DNA of 64,000 bases from an uncultured Lachnospiraceae bacterium (GCA_934339135.1 CAKRHP010000013.1:1-64000), one strand, 5' to 3'. Shown: positions 36,305 through 45,882, counted from the stretch's first letter. The notes: generated by a model from the letters alone, not told the origin. Numbers and translations: made by a program.

Positions 36305-36727
36305 GTGAGGATCATGGGATTGGACTATGGTGACAAAACCGTAGGAGTTGCCATTAGTGATGAGCTGCTGCTGACGGCACAGCCTGTGGAAACGATCCAG
36401 AGAGAGAGACCGGCGAAGCTTCGCAAGACATTTGCACGGATAGAGGAACTGATCACAACGTATGATGTGGACCGGATCGTACTGGGGCTTCCCAAGAAGA
36501 TGGACAACCAGGAGGGAGAACGCTGTGAGCGGACCAGAGAGTTTGGTGATCAGTTAGCAAAACGTACGGGAATCAAGATCATATATCAGGATGAGCGTCT
36601 GACCACAAAGGAAGCGGATGCGGTATTAAATGAGGGTGGAGTCCGGAAAGAAAATCGAAAAGAGTATATTGACAAGCTTGCGGCATCGTTGATCCTGCAG
36701 GGTTATCTTGATATGCTCACAAAGTAG
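36305..36727 (+). CDS. ruvX: Putative Holliday junction resolvase YqgF/RuvX
   Basis: A 140-aa RNase H-fold nuclease of the YqgF family, involved in pre-16S rRNA 5' processing. MGLDYGDKTVGVAISD, IVLGLPKKMDN and YQDERLTTKEA show the conserved acidic residues. Starts with GTG after GGAGG. Second gene of the trio. Confidence 0.95.
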   Translation: MRIMGLDYGDKTVGVAISDELLLTAQPVETIQRERPAKLRKTFARIEELITTYDVDRIVLGLPKKMDNQEGERCERTREFGDQLAKRTGIKIIYQDERLTTKEADAVLNEGGVRKENRKEYIDKLAASLILQGYLDMLTK

Positions 36728-36742
36728 GAATGGAGATCATAG

Positions 36743-37003
36743 ATGCAGAGTATTAATTTTATTACGGATGAAGGGGAGGAGATCCCTTTTTATATAATTG
36801 AGCAGACAACATTGGCAGGAAAGGATTTTTTGCTGGTGACCGACAGCGATACGGACGAGGATGAGGCAGAGGTCTATATTATGCAGGAGATCAGTGATCA
36901 GGAGGATCAGACTGTTTATGAGTTTGTGGAGGATGAGGCACAATTAGAAGCACTTTCCAAGGTGTTTGCAGAATTACTGGACGACGTGGATATTCAAATG
37001 TAG
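36743..37003 (+). CDS. DUF1292 (YrzB-like) acidic protein
   Basis: An 86-aa very acidic protein (NFITDEGEEIPFYIIEQTTLAGKDFLLVTD). Function unknown; it follows ruvX in most Firmicutes. Sixteen bp after ruvX. Confidence 0.92.
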   Translation: MQSINFITDEGEEIPFYIIEQTTLAGKDFLLVTDSDTDEDEAEVYIMQEISDQEDQTVYEFVEDEAQLEALSKVFAELLDDVDIQM

Positions 37004-37127
37004 AAGGATGCAGGGAGAGATGCCTGACAGACGGGGACGAGGTCTGGAAAGGCTTTGCTTTTTTATGCAATTTTCTGGATTTTAATCAAATAATAAATAA
37101 TAAATCGAAGAAAGGCAGGGTATTTCA

Positions 37128-39062
37128 TTGAAAAAGGAAACGGAATCAAGTGCAGTACAGCACAAAGCAGCGGAGGGAGAAAAAGGAGCGAAACGGATCA
37201 TCCGGAGAGGGAGAAAGCCATCCGTAAAGGCAGAGCGTGAGACAAAGGAGACGGTAGCAGAAAAGCCAAAGAGAACAAGAACCACCAGAACCACAAAAGC
37301 AGCCAAAGAAGAAAAGGAAAGTGTAGCTGCCAAAGCAGATAAAGCCGTTGCAGAGAAGGTACGTCGTATGACAGAAAAGTCAAACCAGAAGGCAAAGGGC
37401 AGTCTTATTGGTCAGGGACTTAAGATCATTCCACTGGGTGGTCTGGAGCAGATTGGTATGAACATTACCGCATTCGAATACGAGGACAATATTGTGGTAG
37501 TAGACTGCGGTCTTTCCTTCCCGGGAGATGATATGCTGGGAATCGATCTTGTTATCCCGGATATCACATATCTCAAAGAGAATATTGATAAGGTCAGAGG
37601 TTTTGTGATCACCCACGGACATGAGGATCATATCGGAGCGCTTCCATATGTACTCAAGGAGGTCAATGCCCCTGTTTATGCAACGAAGCTTACCATGGGT
37701 CTGATCGAGAACAAGCTCAAGGAGCATGTGATGCCAAAGCCGGTCAAGAAAAAAGTCGTAAAATACGGTCAGTCCATCAATCTGGGATGTTTCCGTATTG
37801 AATTTATCCGCACAAACCACAGTATTTCCGATGCTGCGGCACTGGCAATCTTTACCCCGGTTGGAACCATTGTTCATACGGGAGATTTCAAGGTGGATTA
37901 CACACCGGTACGGGGAGAGCCGATCGACCTGCAGAGATTTGCCGAGCTTGGTAAAAAGGGTGTATTGGCATTGATGGCAGACAGTACCAATGTAATGAAG
38001 CCGGGCTTTACCATGTCAGAGCGTACGGTGGGTAAAACCTTTGATAATATATTTGCGGAAAATACAAAGCATCGTATCATTGTGGCAACCTTTGCATCCA
38101 ATGTGGACCGTGTCCAGCAGATCGTGAATTCTGCAGTGAAATACGGCAGAAAGGTTGTTGTCGAAGGCCGGAGCATGGTCAATGTCATTACTACAGCCAC
38201 AGAACTGGGATATATTGACATTCCGGACAATACACTGATCGATATGGATCAGATGAAAAATTATGCACCGGAGAAGCTGGTGCTGATCACCACAGGAAGC
38301 CAGGGAGAGGCGATGGCAGCATTGTCCAGAATGGCATCGAATCTTCACCGCCGCATCACGATCGAGCCGGGGGACACTGTCATCTTTAGTTCCCGTCCGA
38401 TCCCGGGCAATGAAAAGAATGTTGCCAAGGTAGTCAATGAGCTTGCGGCAAAGGGAGCCAAGGTCATTGAGCAGGATGCCCATGTATCCGGACATGCCAG
38501 CGAGGAAGAGATCAAGCTGATCTATGCACTGACAAAGCCACAGTATGCGATCCCGGTTCACGGAGAGTACCGTCATTTACAGGCACATGCAGAACTGGCA
38601 CAGCTTATGGGGGTGCCAAAGGAGAATACCGTGATCCTGTCTTCCGGTGATGTGCTGGAGATCGACAGTGAGCATTGTGCACTGGTGGGCAAGGTACAGG
38701 CACAGGGCATCATGGTAGACGGACTTGGTGTCGGTGATGTCGGAAATATTGTATTAAGAGACAGACAGCATTTGTCCGAAAACGGACTGATCATAATTGT
38801 ATTGACATTAGAGAAGTATACCAATCAGCTTTTGGCAGGACCGGATATTGTTTCCAGAGGTTTTGTCTATGTGCGTGAATCCGAATATCTCATGGACGAG
38901 GCAAAAAGCATTGTATATGCAGCACTGGAGAGATGTCTGGACAATCAGGTATCTGACTGGTCCAAGATCAAGACAGAGATCAAGGACAGCCTCAGTGATT
39001 ATCTCTGGAAGAAGATGAAACGTAATCCTATGATCCTGCCGGTTATTATGGAGGTTGAGTAG
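37128..39062 (+). CDS. rnj: Ribonuclease J with a long basic N-terminal extension
   Basis: A 644-aa metallo-beta-lactamase/beta-CASP ribonuclease with 5'-3' exo and endo activity in mRNA decay. Core starts at about residue 97 (LKIIPLGGLEQIGMN), with the metal motif HGHEDHIGALPY, the histidine in IVHTGDFKVD, SSRPIPGNE and GHASEEE. Residues 1-90 are Lys/Arg/Ala/Glu-rich and probably disordered, perhaps an RNA-binding or partner-binding tail. Starts at TTG 37128. Confidence 0.95.
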   Translation: MKKETESSAVQHKAAEGEKGAKRIIRRGRKPSVKAERETKETVAEKPKRTRTTRTTKAAKEEKESVAAKADKAVAEKVRRMTEKSNQKAKGSLIGQGLKIIPLGGLEQIGMNITAFEYEDNIVVVDCGLSFPGDDMLGIDLVIPDITYLKENIDKVRGFVITHGHEDHIGALPYVLKEVNAPVYATKLTMGLIENKLKEHVMPKPVKKKVVKYGQSINLGCFRIEFIRTNHSISDAAALAIFTPVGTIVHTGDFKVDYTPVRGEPIDLQRFAELGKKGVLALMADSTNVMKPGFTMSERTVGKTFDNIFAENTKHRIIVATFASNVDRVQQIVNSAVKYGRKVVVEGRSMVNVITTATELGYIDIPDNTLIDMDQMKNYAPEKLVLITTGSQGEAMAALSRMASNLHRRITIEPGDTVIFSSRPIPGNEKNVAKVVNELAAKGAKVIEQDAHVSGHASEEEIKLIYALTKPQYAIPVHGEYRHLQAHAELAQLMGVPKENTVILSSGDVLEIDSEHCALVGKVQAQGIMVDGLGVGDVGNIVLRDRQHLSENGLIIIVLTLEKYTNQLLAGPDIVSRGFVYVRESEYLMDEAKSIVYAALERCLDNQVSDWSKIKTEIKDSLSDYLWKKMKRNPMILPVIMEVE

Positions 39063-39065
39063 CCT

Positions 39066-39410
39066 ATGAGTGGAGAGACGCAGCTTTTGATGGAGCAGTT
39101 GATGGAAGCCGTAAAGCGTACCCAGGAGTACAATCAGTACCAGACGCTTCTGGAAAGTGTCAAAAAACATCCGGATATTTACCGGAGGATCGGGGAATTC
39201 CGTAGAGGCAGCATCGTGTTCCAGATGACGGATCATGCCAATCCTATTGAGGAGAATAATGCACTGCAGAAGGAGTTTGCAGATCTGCAGACCAATGGTC
39301 TTGCCAATGAATTTCTGGCGGCGGAGCATCAGTACTGCATGATGATCAAAAAGATGCAGGAATATTTTCTGGATCATCTGGATCTGGAACTGGAGTTTTT
39401 AGATGAATAG
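39066..39410 (+). CDS. YlbF/YmcA family protein
   Basis: A 114-aa helical protein of the YlbF family (MEQLMEAVKRTQEYNQYQTLLESVKKHP...). In Bacillus the YlbF-YmcA-YaaT complex modulates RNase Y and competence/sporulation. Here it lies 3 bp after RNase J, a direct context for RNA decay. Overlaps the next gene by 8 bp. Confidence 0.85.
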   Translation: MSGETQLLMEQLMEAVKRTQEYNQYQTLLESVKKHPDIYRRIGEFRRGSIVFQMTDHANPIEENNALQKEFADLQTNGLANEFLAAEHQYCMMIKKMQEYFLDHLDLELEFLDE

Positions 39411-39774
39411 CTGGAAACCGGCAGCGGTGACATCGGTTTATATCGTGCTGTATTCGCTGCTGGTGTTCGGTGTGGCAATTCTGTGTTTTCATGGCTATCG
39501 TTTCTGCTATAATGTATTTGCGGATGTCCGGGTGGAGCAGCAGCCGGGAAAAGATATTACTTTTTCGGTATCTTCTGCAGACAGCTTCCGGGACATTGCG
39601 GCGAAGCTGCAGGAGAAGGGTGTGATCCGTGAACGGTACAGCTTTCTTGCCCGGGCGGGGATTATGGATACCGACCGCAATAAGATCTATGCAGGAAAGT
39701 ATATTCTGAATAATTCCATGACATATGAGCAGGTAATCAATCATCTGACAGTATCGGAAGGGTTTGACAAATGA
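39403..39774 (+). CDS. Truncated MltG-like (YceG) membrane protein
   Basis: A 123-aa protein with one TM (about 10-32) and a LysM-like domain resembling the N-terminal part of the lytic transglycosylase MltG (SFRDIAAKLQEKGVIRERYSFLARAG...IYAGKYILNNSMTYEQVINHLT). It ends before the catalytic domain, so no transglycosylase activity is expected. In Bacillus the full mltG (yrrL) sits at this position between yrzB and yrrM. This is a short clade-specific form. It overlaps the next gene by 4 bp. Confidence 0.75.
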   Translation: MNSWKPAAVTSVYIVLYSLLVFGVAILCFHGYRFCYNVFADVRVEQQPGKDITFSVSSADSFRDIAAKLQEKGVIRERYSFLARAGIMDTDRNKIYAGKYILNNSMTYEQVINHLTVSEGFDK

Positions 39775-40424
39775 TAATTGATGAGAGACTTTCAGTATTT
39801 ATCGATGCACTGCAGTGGAATCTGCCGGGAGATCTGGCAGAGCTGGAACGACAGGCACTTGAGGATCAGGTGCCCATTATCCGGAGACCCATGCAGACAT
39901 TTCTCGGATTTATACTGGGGCTGACACAGCCGGCATCCATTTTGGAGATTGGAGCGGCGGTTGGGTTTTCCAGTATATTGATGAGTGAATATGTGTCGGA
40001 GCAGACTTCTATTACCACTATCGAAAAGGTACCGGCAAGGATCCGGGCGGCCAGGGAAAATTTCAGTCGCTATGGCAAAGAGGACAGGATCTGTCTGCTG
40101 GAGGGAGATGCGGCAGAGGTGCTGGCAGAGCTTTGCACAAAAGGTGATCAATACGATTTTATTTTTATGGATGCTGCCAAGGGACAGTATCTTAATTTTT
40201 TGCCGGATATATTGAAGATGCTTCCCGAAAATGGTATGCTGATAACGGACAATGTACTGCAGGATGGCGATGTGATCCAGTCACGCTATGCCATTAACCG
40301 CAGAGACCGCACGATCCATGGTCGTATGCGGGAGTATCTGTACCGGCTGACCCATTCGGAGGAGCTTGATACAGTCATATTGCCTGTGGGAGACGGGATT
40401 ACCGTGTCCAGGCGGATAAAGTGA
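39771..40424 (+). CDS. trmR: O-methyltransferase, likely tRNA 5-hydroxyuridine methyltransferase TrmR
   Basis: A 217-aa class I SAM-dependent O-methyltransferase. Motif I ILEIGAAVGFSSILM, acidic motif IEKVP, and the metal-binding DAAKGQY and DNVLQDG are conserved. The order mltG-like, methyltransferase, U32 peptidase matches yrrL-yrrM-yrrN/O in Bacillus, where YrrM (TrmR) makes mo5U34 from the ho5U produced by U32 proteins. Confidence 0.88.
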   Translation: MIIDERLSVFIDALQWNLPGDLAELERQALEDQVPIIRRPMQTFLGFILGLTQPASILEIGAAVGFSSILMSEYVSEQTSITTIEKVPARIRAARENFSRYGKEDRICLLEGDAAEVLAELCTKGDQYDFIFMDAAKGQYLNFLPDILKMLPENGMLITDNVLQDGDVIQSRYAINRRDRTIHGRMREYLYRLTHSEELDTVILPVGDGITVSRRIK

Positions 40425-40434
40425 GGTGAAAGGG

Positions 40435-41670
40435 TTGTTATCAAATGGAAAGCCGGAGTTATTGATACCGGCAAGCAGCTTGGAGGTTTTAAAGGTAGCC
40501 GTAATATATGGTGCGGATGCCGTGTATATCGGAGGAGATATGTATGGACTCCGTGCAAAGGCCAAAAACTTCTCTCCGGAGGATATGAAGGAGGGGGTAA
40601 GCTTTGCACATGAGCATGGAAAGAGAGTGTTTGTCACAGCAAATATAACGGCTCATAACGGGGATCTGGAAGGAATCCGCCGTTATTTTGAGGAGCTGAA
40701 GGAGATCGGACCGGATGCGCTGATCATTTCGGATCCGGGTGTCTTTGACATTGCCAGAGAGGTCTGTCCGGAGATCGAGGTGCATATCAGTACCCAGAGC
40801 AACAATGTCAACTATGGCACATATCTGTTCTGGCAGCGTATGGGAGCAAAGCGGGTGGTATCCGCCAGAGAGCTTTCAATCCGGGAGATCAAGGATATCC
40901 GGGCGCATATTCCCGATGATCTGGAGATTGAGACTTTTGTGCATGGTGCCATGTGTATTTCCTATTCCGGCAGATGTCTTCTGAGTAATTATTTCACAGG
41001 GCGGGACGCCAATCTGGGGGCATGTACCCATCCATGCCGGTGGAAGTATTATATTATGGAGGAGAACCGTCCGGGAGAGTTTCTTCCGGTGGAGGAAAAT
41101 GAGAGAGGCACATATATTTTCAATTCCAAGGATCTGTGCATGATCGAGCATATACCGGATCTGGTAGATGCCGGCATTGACAGCTTCAAGATCGAAGGAC
41201 GCATGAAGACAGCTCTTTATGTGGCTGATGTGGCGAGGACATACCGGCAGGCGATCGATGATTACTTTACATCACCGGATCTGTACGAATCCCGGAAGTC
41301 ATATTATATGGATGAGATCTCCAAGTGTACGTACCGCCAGTACACGACAGGGTTCTTTTATGGGAAACCGACCCATGAGGGACAGATCTACGATAACAAT
41401 ACCTATGTTAAGAAATATACGTATCTCGGCATCGTCAGCGGGATCACAGAGGATGGATATGCTGTGATGGAACAGCGCAACAAATTCTGCGTGGGTGATG
41501 AGGTAGAGATCATGAAGCCGGATGGCAGCGATTGTCATGTCAAGGTGCTTGACATGCAGGATGAAAAAGGAGAAGCAATGGAAAGCTGTCCTCATCCACA
41601 GCAAAAGATCCGGGTGAGGTTTAGTGAAGTTCCGGACAGAATGAATCTGATCCGTGTATCATGTGAGTAA
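40435..41670 (+). CDS. U32 family peptidase (TrhP-type tRNA hydroxylation protein)
   Basis: A 411-aa U32 family protein. The signature VHGAMCISYSGRCLLSNYFTGRDANLGACTHPCRW contains the four cysteines. Family members in this context make ho5U34 of tRNA, fitting the methyltransferase upstream. The TTG at 40435 is favoured because GAGGTGA lies 5 bp upstream; an alternative GTG at 40426 would add three residues. Confidence 0.9.
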   Translation: MLSNGKPELLIPASSLEVLKVAVIYGADAVYIGGDMYGLRAKAKNFSPEDMKEGVSFAHEHGKRVFVTANITAHNGDLEGIRRYFEELKEIGPDALIISDPGVFDIAREVCPEIEVHISTQSNNVNYGTYLFWQRMGAKRVVSARELSIREIKDIRAHIPDDLEIETFVHGAMCISYSGRCLLSNYFTGRDANLGACTHPCRWKYYIMEENRPGEFLPVEENERGTYIFNSKDLCMIEHIPDLVDAGIDSFKIEGRMKTALYVADVARTYRQAIDDYFTSPDLYESRKSYYMDEISKCTYRQYTTGFFYGKPTHEGQIYDNNTYVKKYTYLGIVSGITEDGYAVMEQRNKFCVGDEVEIMKPDGSDCHVKVLDMQDEKGEAMESCPHPQQKIRVRFSEVPDRMNLIRVSCE

Positions 41671-41691
41671 ATACATTTGGGAGGAAGAGTT

Positions 41692-41919
41692 ATGGAAAAA
41701 AATGTAAGACTGAGAGTACTTTATGTAATGGAGCTGTTTGTGCAGCAGACAGACGCAGAAAACGGAGTGACGATGCAGGAGATCATAGACTGGCTGGCAG
41801 ATCATAATCTTACCGGTGAGAGAAAGAGCATCTACGAGGATATTCATGCCCTCAAGGAGTTTGGTCTGGATATTCAGTATACACAGTCCGACAAAACATA
41901 TCGTCTTGCAAGTCGTTAA
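41692..41919 (+). CDS. Stand-alone HTH protein related to WYL regulators
   Basis: A 75-aa winged HTH matching only the N-terminal domain of WYL regulators such as the one at 2811 (NVRLRVLYVMELFVQQTDAENGVTMQEIIDWLADHNLTGERKSIYEDIHALKEFGLDI). There is no ligand domain and no sign of a decayed downstream part. It begins 21 bp after the U32 gene and ends 23 bp before the fucosidase gene, so it may control the latter. The ATG at 41692 follows GGGAGG. Confidence 0.8.
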   Translation: MEKNVRLRVLYVMELFVQQTDAENGVTMQEIIDWLADHNLTGERKSIYEDIHALKEFGLDIQYTQSDKTYRLASR

Positions 41920-41942
41920 TGAAATGAAAAAGGAGAAAAAGA

Positions 41943-43400
41943 ATGACACCACAGCAGAAATACTTGGATATTGTGGATGAGGTGATCGCAAAGGGTCCGT
42001 TTAAACCGGACTGGGTATCCCTCTCTGACTATGAGACACCAAAATGGCTCAAAAACGGTAAATTTGGTATATTTATTCATTGGGGATTGTTCAGTGTACC
42101 GGCATTCAACAATGAGTGGTATTCCAGAAACATGTACATCCAGAGCATGGAGGAGTGGCAACATCACAGAGATACCTTTGGAGAGCATACGAAGTTTGGC
42201 TACAAGGACTTTATTCCGATGTTTACGGCACCAAAGTTTCAGCCGGAGGAGTGGGTCAAGCTGTTTAAGGAGGCCGGAGCCAGATATGTGATGCCGGTGG
42301 CAGAGCATCATGACGGTTTCCAGATGTATGACAGTGAGATCAGTGAATGGAACAGTGTGCAGATGGCAATGAAGCGTGATGTACTGGGCGAGATGAAGGC
42401 TGCGATCGAGAAAGAGGGACTGACCTTCTGTGAGTCGAACCATCGTGTAGAGCATTCCTTCTTTATGGGACATGGCAAGGAGTTTGACAGTGACATTAAG
42501 GATCCGATGAAGCTGGGTGATTTTTATTATCCTGCTATGCCGGAACCGGACAATCAGGATCTGTTCAGCCCGGCGCCTCCACAGGATTTCATGGAGGACT
42601 GGCTTGCGAGAAACTGTGAGCTGGTGGAGAAGTATCATCCAAATATGGTTTATTTTGACTGGTGGATCCAGCACGATTCGGTAAAGCCATATCTGAAGAA
42701 GTTTGCAGCATATTATTATAACCGCGGTCTGGAATGGGGACAGCAGGTAACGATCTCCTACAAGCATGATGCGATGATGCTGGGAACCGGCGTTCTCGAT
42801 ATGGAGCGTGGCCACTTCACAGAGGCAAAGCCGTTTACGTGGCAGGCAGATACCTCCATGGCTTACAATTCATGGTGTTATACAGAGCAGAACCGCTTTA
42901 AGCCGACCGTAGAGATCATTCAGGATCTGGTAGATATCGTCAGCAAGAACGGATGTCTTCTGTTGAATGTCGGACCGAAGGCAGATGGAACCATCTGTGA
43001 TGAGGAGATCAAGATCCTTAAGGAGATGGGTGAATGGATGAGTGTCAATGGAGAGGCAATCTACGATACGCATCCATGGCGTATTCAGGCTGAGGGCAGC
43101 ACCAAGGGCGTAGAGGGTATGTTCTCTGAGGAAGGCCGTCAGGCGTATGGCAAGGACGATATCCGTTTTACCTGCAAGGCAGATTATATTTATATCATTG
43201 CTATGAAGCAGGAGGGGGCTGACGTGGTTGTAAAATCCATGGGAGAGGACAGTAAGGACTTCCACGGCATTATTCTGGAGATGAAGGCGTTGGGATATGA
43301 TGAGGAGGTTACCTATGAGCGTGATGCGGATACCATGACGATCCACGCACCATTTGTAAAGAGTGATATGCCGGTAGTATATCGGATGAAATTGAAATAA
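41943..43400 (+). CDS. GH29 alpha-L-fucosidase, intracellular
   Basis: A 485-aa GH29 fucosidase. WLKNGKFGIFIHWGLFSVPAF, EAGARYVMPVAEHHDGFQMYDS and the nucleophile Asp in PNMVYFDWWI are conserved, with a C-terminal beta domain. There is no signal peptide, so it probably hydrolyses imported fucosylated oligosaccharides from host glycans. Transcribed with the small HTH gene and closed by a strong terminator. Confidence 0.95.
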   Translation: MTPQQKYLDIVDEVIAKGPFKPDWVSLSDYETPKWLKNGKFGIFIHWGLFSVPAFNNEWYSRNMYIQSMEEWQHHRDTFGEHTKFGYKDFIPMFTAPKFQPEEWVKLFKEAGARYVMPVAEHHDGFQMYDSEISEWNSVQMAMKRDVLGEMKAAIEKEGLTFCESNHRVEHSFFMGHGKEFDSDIKDPMKLGDFYYPAMPEPDNQDLFSPAPPQDFMEDWLARNCELVEKYHPNMVYFDWWIQHDSVKPYLKKFAAYYYNRGLEWGQQVTISYKHDAMMLGTGVLDMERGHFTEAKPFTWQADTSMAYNSWCYTEQNRFKPTVEIIQDLVDIVSKNGCLLLNVGPKADGTICDEEIKILKEMGEWMSVNGEAIYDTHPWRIQAEGSTKGVEGMFSEEGRQAYGKDDIRFTCKADYIYIIAMKQEGADVVVKSMGEDSKDFHGIILEMKALGYDEEVTYERDADTMTIHAPFVKSDMPVVYRMKLK

Positions 43401-43423
43401 TTCAATATAGAATGGAAAAGAGA

Positions 43424-43459
43424 AAGGCTGATACATCGTTTGATGTATCAGCCTTTTGT
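43424..43459. terminator. Strong bidirectional terminator
   Basis: Perfect 14-bp stem AAGGCTGATACATC/GATGTATCAGCCTT with a GTTT loop (43424-43455). T tracts follow on both strands. It serves the fucosidase gene and probably the convergent cold-shock gene. Confidence 0.92.
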
Positions 43460-43559
43460 TACACCTCAAAGCTATGTCCAGATAATTTTGCAATAAAAAA
43501 TTTATTAGAAAACTAAAATGGTTTATGCCATGAATATAACGTCTGTCTGTTGTCTGCAA

Positions 43560-43760
43560 TTAACCAAGCTTAACAACATTAGCAGCCTGTGGTCCCTTTT
43601 CTCCGTTGACAACGTCGAACTCAACCTCTTCACCTTCATCAAGAACCTTGAATCCGTCCATCTGGAGTGCTGAGAAATGTACGAATACATCCTTGCCAGT
43701 CTCGTCAGAGATGAAACCAAAACCCTTCTTTGCGTTAAACCATTTAACTGTACCCTTCAT
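43560..43760 (-). CDS. Cold-shock protein (CspA family)
   Basis: A 66-aa OB-fold RNA chaperone. [17 protein letters not shown] (RNP1) and DVFVHFSAL (RNP2) are intact. Complete and of usual length. Preceded by an AGGAGGCACT region and about 100 bp of 5' leader in which cold-shock mRNAs usually have regulatory structure. Confidence 0.97.
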   Translation of the reverse strand: MKGTVKWFNAKKGFGFISDETGKDVFVHFSALQMDGFKVLDEGEEVEFDVVNGEKGPQAANVVKLG

Positions 43761-43880
43761 AGTAGTGCCTCCTAAAATAATGAAAAAATTTTGTAACCTG
43801 TGTGAGCACAGATTTCAACAACATGTTTAATCTACCATATTCACTGGTTCCTGTCAATGTAAATCAAATGAAAAGCGGTG

Positions 43881-45722
43881 CTAATTTTTATCAATGCCGA
43901 GTTCCTGTGCAAGTTCCTCCAGATACATCCAGCGGTCCATTTTCTGCTCCAGTTCCCGGGAGAGATTTTCTTTTTCTTCGGATAATTTTCCGAGTTTTAC
44001 AAAATCACTGGCGGCTTGTCCCATCTCCGTGTCAATCTCTTCCAGGCGCCCCTCTATGGCAGCAATGTCGTCTTCGATCGTCTCGAAATCCTTCTGCTCC
44101 TGATAGGTCATTTTTTTCTTTTTGGTCTGCCCGTCCTTCCAGTTATTGCGGTTCACGGTTTTGGCGGGTTCTGCATCCGATGGAGAGGTGGTGCCGGAAG
44201 CGTTTGTATGACCGGTTACTTCTGTATTTCTGGCTTCACGGGCATGAAGGTAGTCGGTATAGCCACCCTCGTACTGAACCAGTCTGCCGCCCTCCTCATA
44301 GGAAAAGATACGGCGGACCACACGATCCAGAAAATAGCGGTCATGGGAAACCACTGCCACGATGCCGTCAAAGTGATCCAGATAATCCTCCAGGATCGTC
44401 AGGGTGGCGATGTCCAGATCGTTGGTCGGCTCATCCAGAAACAGAACATTTGGAGCCTCCATCAGAATGCGGAGCAGATAAAGACGCCTCTTCTCACCAC
44501 CGGACAGCTTCTTGATCAGGGCGTACTGCATATCCCCCGGAAACAGAAAGCGTTCCAGCATGGCAGAGGCTGTGATCAGGGAACCGTCCGGCTGGCGGAT
44601 GTATTCTGCACCACTGCGGACATAGTCGATCACCCGCATGTTGTCGTCCAGTGCTTCATTTTCCTGGGAAAAATAACCGATCTTCACGGTCTGGCCTATG
44701 GTGACGGTACCGCTGTCCGGCTGCACGGAACCGTCAATAATCTTCATCAGTGTAGATTTGCCGCAGCCGTTGGGACCGATAATACCGATCCGGTCATCCC
44801 GCAGGAAGATATAAGAAAAATCACGGATCAATGTACGATCTCCGTAGGATTTTGTAATATGCTCCAGCTCCACGGTAGTTTTGCCGAGACGGGAGGAGAC
44901 GGATGTCATCTCCACAGAGCTGTCACGGACAGGTGCAGCAGTATCCCGCAGTGCCTCATAACGTGCAATATGTGCCTTCTGTTTAGTGGAACGGGCTCTG
45001 GCACCACGTTGCATCCAGGCAATTTCCACCCGCAGCAGACTCTGGCGTTTTCGTTCTGTGGCCATCTCGATCTCTTCTCTCTGTGCTTTTCGCTCCAGAT
45101 ATCCCAGATAATTGCAGCTATAACTGTAAAGCTTTCCCTTGTCGATCTCTACGATCCGGTTTACCACACTGTCCAGAAAATAACGGTCGTGGGTGATCAT
45201 GATCAGGGCACTTTTTGTATTTTTCAGGAAGGTCTCCAGCCATTCCGCCATAGCACTGTCCAAATGGTTGGTAGGCTCGTCCAGGATCAGAATATCAGAG
45301 GGAGTCAGCAGAGTACGCACAAGGGCGATCCGTTTGCGTTGTCCACCGGAAAGCTCCGTGATATTCTGGTTAAGCTGTGTGATCCCGAGCTTGGTGAGCA
45401 TGGACTTGGCGTCCGCCTCGTAATCCATGGGACTACCGGAAATATCATCGGCAAGAGGCAGGGCGGCCGTCAGGGCATCAAAGCTTTCCGGAAAGACCGG
45501 GTTCTGAGGAAGATAGCCGATACGCAGGTTTCTTCCCATAATAACGATACCCTCGTCCGGTTCTTCTCTGCCGGCAAGGATTTTTAATAAAGTTGACTTA
45601 CCGGTTCCGTTGATGCCGATGATCCCGACCTTCTCCTGCTCGTTCAGGGAGAAAGAGGCATCATCAAATAATTTACGTTCTGTATAAGAATGTGTTAAAT
45701 GTTCTGCTGTGATCAGATTCAT
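43881..45722 (-). CDS. ABC-F family ATPase (Uup-like)
   Basis: A 613-aa protein with two ABC domains and no membrane part. Walker A GINGTGKST and GPNGCGKST; signatures LSGGQRKR and LSGGEKRR; Walker B LILDEPTNHLD and LFLDEPTNDLD. A C-terminal coiled coil (about 535-605) is Uup-like. ABC-F proteins act on ribosomes; antibiotic resistance is not implied. The ATG at 45722 has TGGAG upstream; an earlier ATG 36 bp upstream lacks one. Confidence 0.94.
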   Translation of the reverse strand: MNLITAEHLTHSYTERKLFDDASFSLNEQEKVGIIGINGTGKSTLLKILAGREEPDEGIVIMGRNLRIGYLPQNPVFPESFDALTAALPLADDISGSPMDYEADAKSMLTKLGITQLNQNITELSGGQRKRIALVRTLLTPSDILILDEPTNHLDSAMAEWLETFLKNTKSALIMITHDRYFLDSVVNRIVEIDKGKLYSYSCNYLGYLERKAQREEIEMATERKRQSLLRVEIAWMQRGARARSTKQKAHIARYEALRDTAAPVRDSSVEMTSVSSRLGKTTVELEHITKSYGDRTLIRDFSYIFLRDDRIGIIGPNGCGKSTLMKIIDGSVQPDSGTVTIGQTVKIGYFSQENEALDDNMRVIDYVRSGAEYIRQPDGSLITASAMLERFLFPGDMQYALIKKLSGGEKRRLYLLRILMEAPNVLFLDEPTNDLDIATLTILEDYLDHFDGIVAVVSHDRYFLDRVVRRIFSYEEGGRLVQYEGGYTDYLHAREARNTEVTGHTNASGTTSPSDAEPAKTVNRNNWKDGQTKKKKMTYQEQKDFETIEDDIAAIEGRLEEIDTEMGQAASDFVKLGKLSEEKENLSRELEQKMDRWMYLEELAQELGIDKN

Positions 45723-45746
45723 AAGTAATCTCCATTTCCTTTTGCA

Positions 45747-45774
45747 TTGACACGACACGGGAATCCTTTATAAT
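45747..45774 (+). promoter_or_regulatory. Promoter and structured leader of the thioesterase gene
   Basis: TTGACA (45747-45752), 16-bp spacer, TATAAT (45769-45774). The leader of about 100 nt has a perfect long-range stem AGAATAAAC (45781-45789) with GTTTATTCT (45849-45857). Confidence 0.7.
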
Positions 45775-45882
45775 AAAGAAAAGAATAAACGTGTGATGAT
45801 GGAAGCTTCAAAGTATTTGTAACTCACATCATATGATAACCGTAAAGGTTTATTCTGTCAAAATAAGAATTGGGGGGACAGT

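Noticed and set aside
44016..45587. A 523-codon open frame on the plus strand
   Set aside because: It lies fully opposite the ABC-F gene, whose two Walker and signature motif sets are unambiguous.
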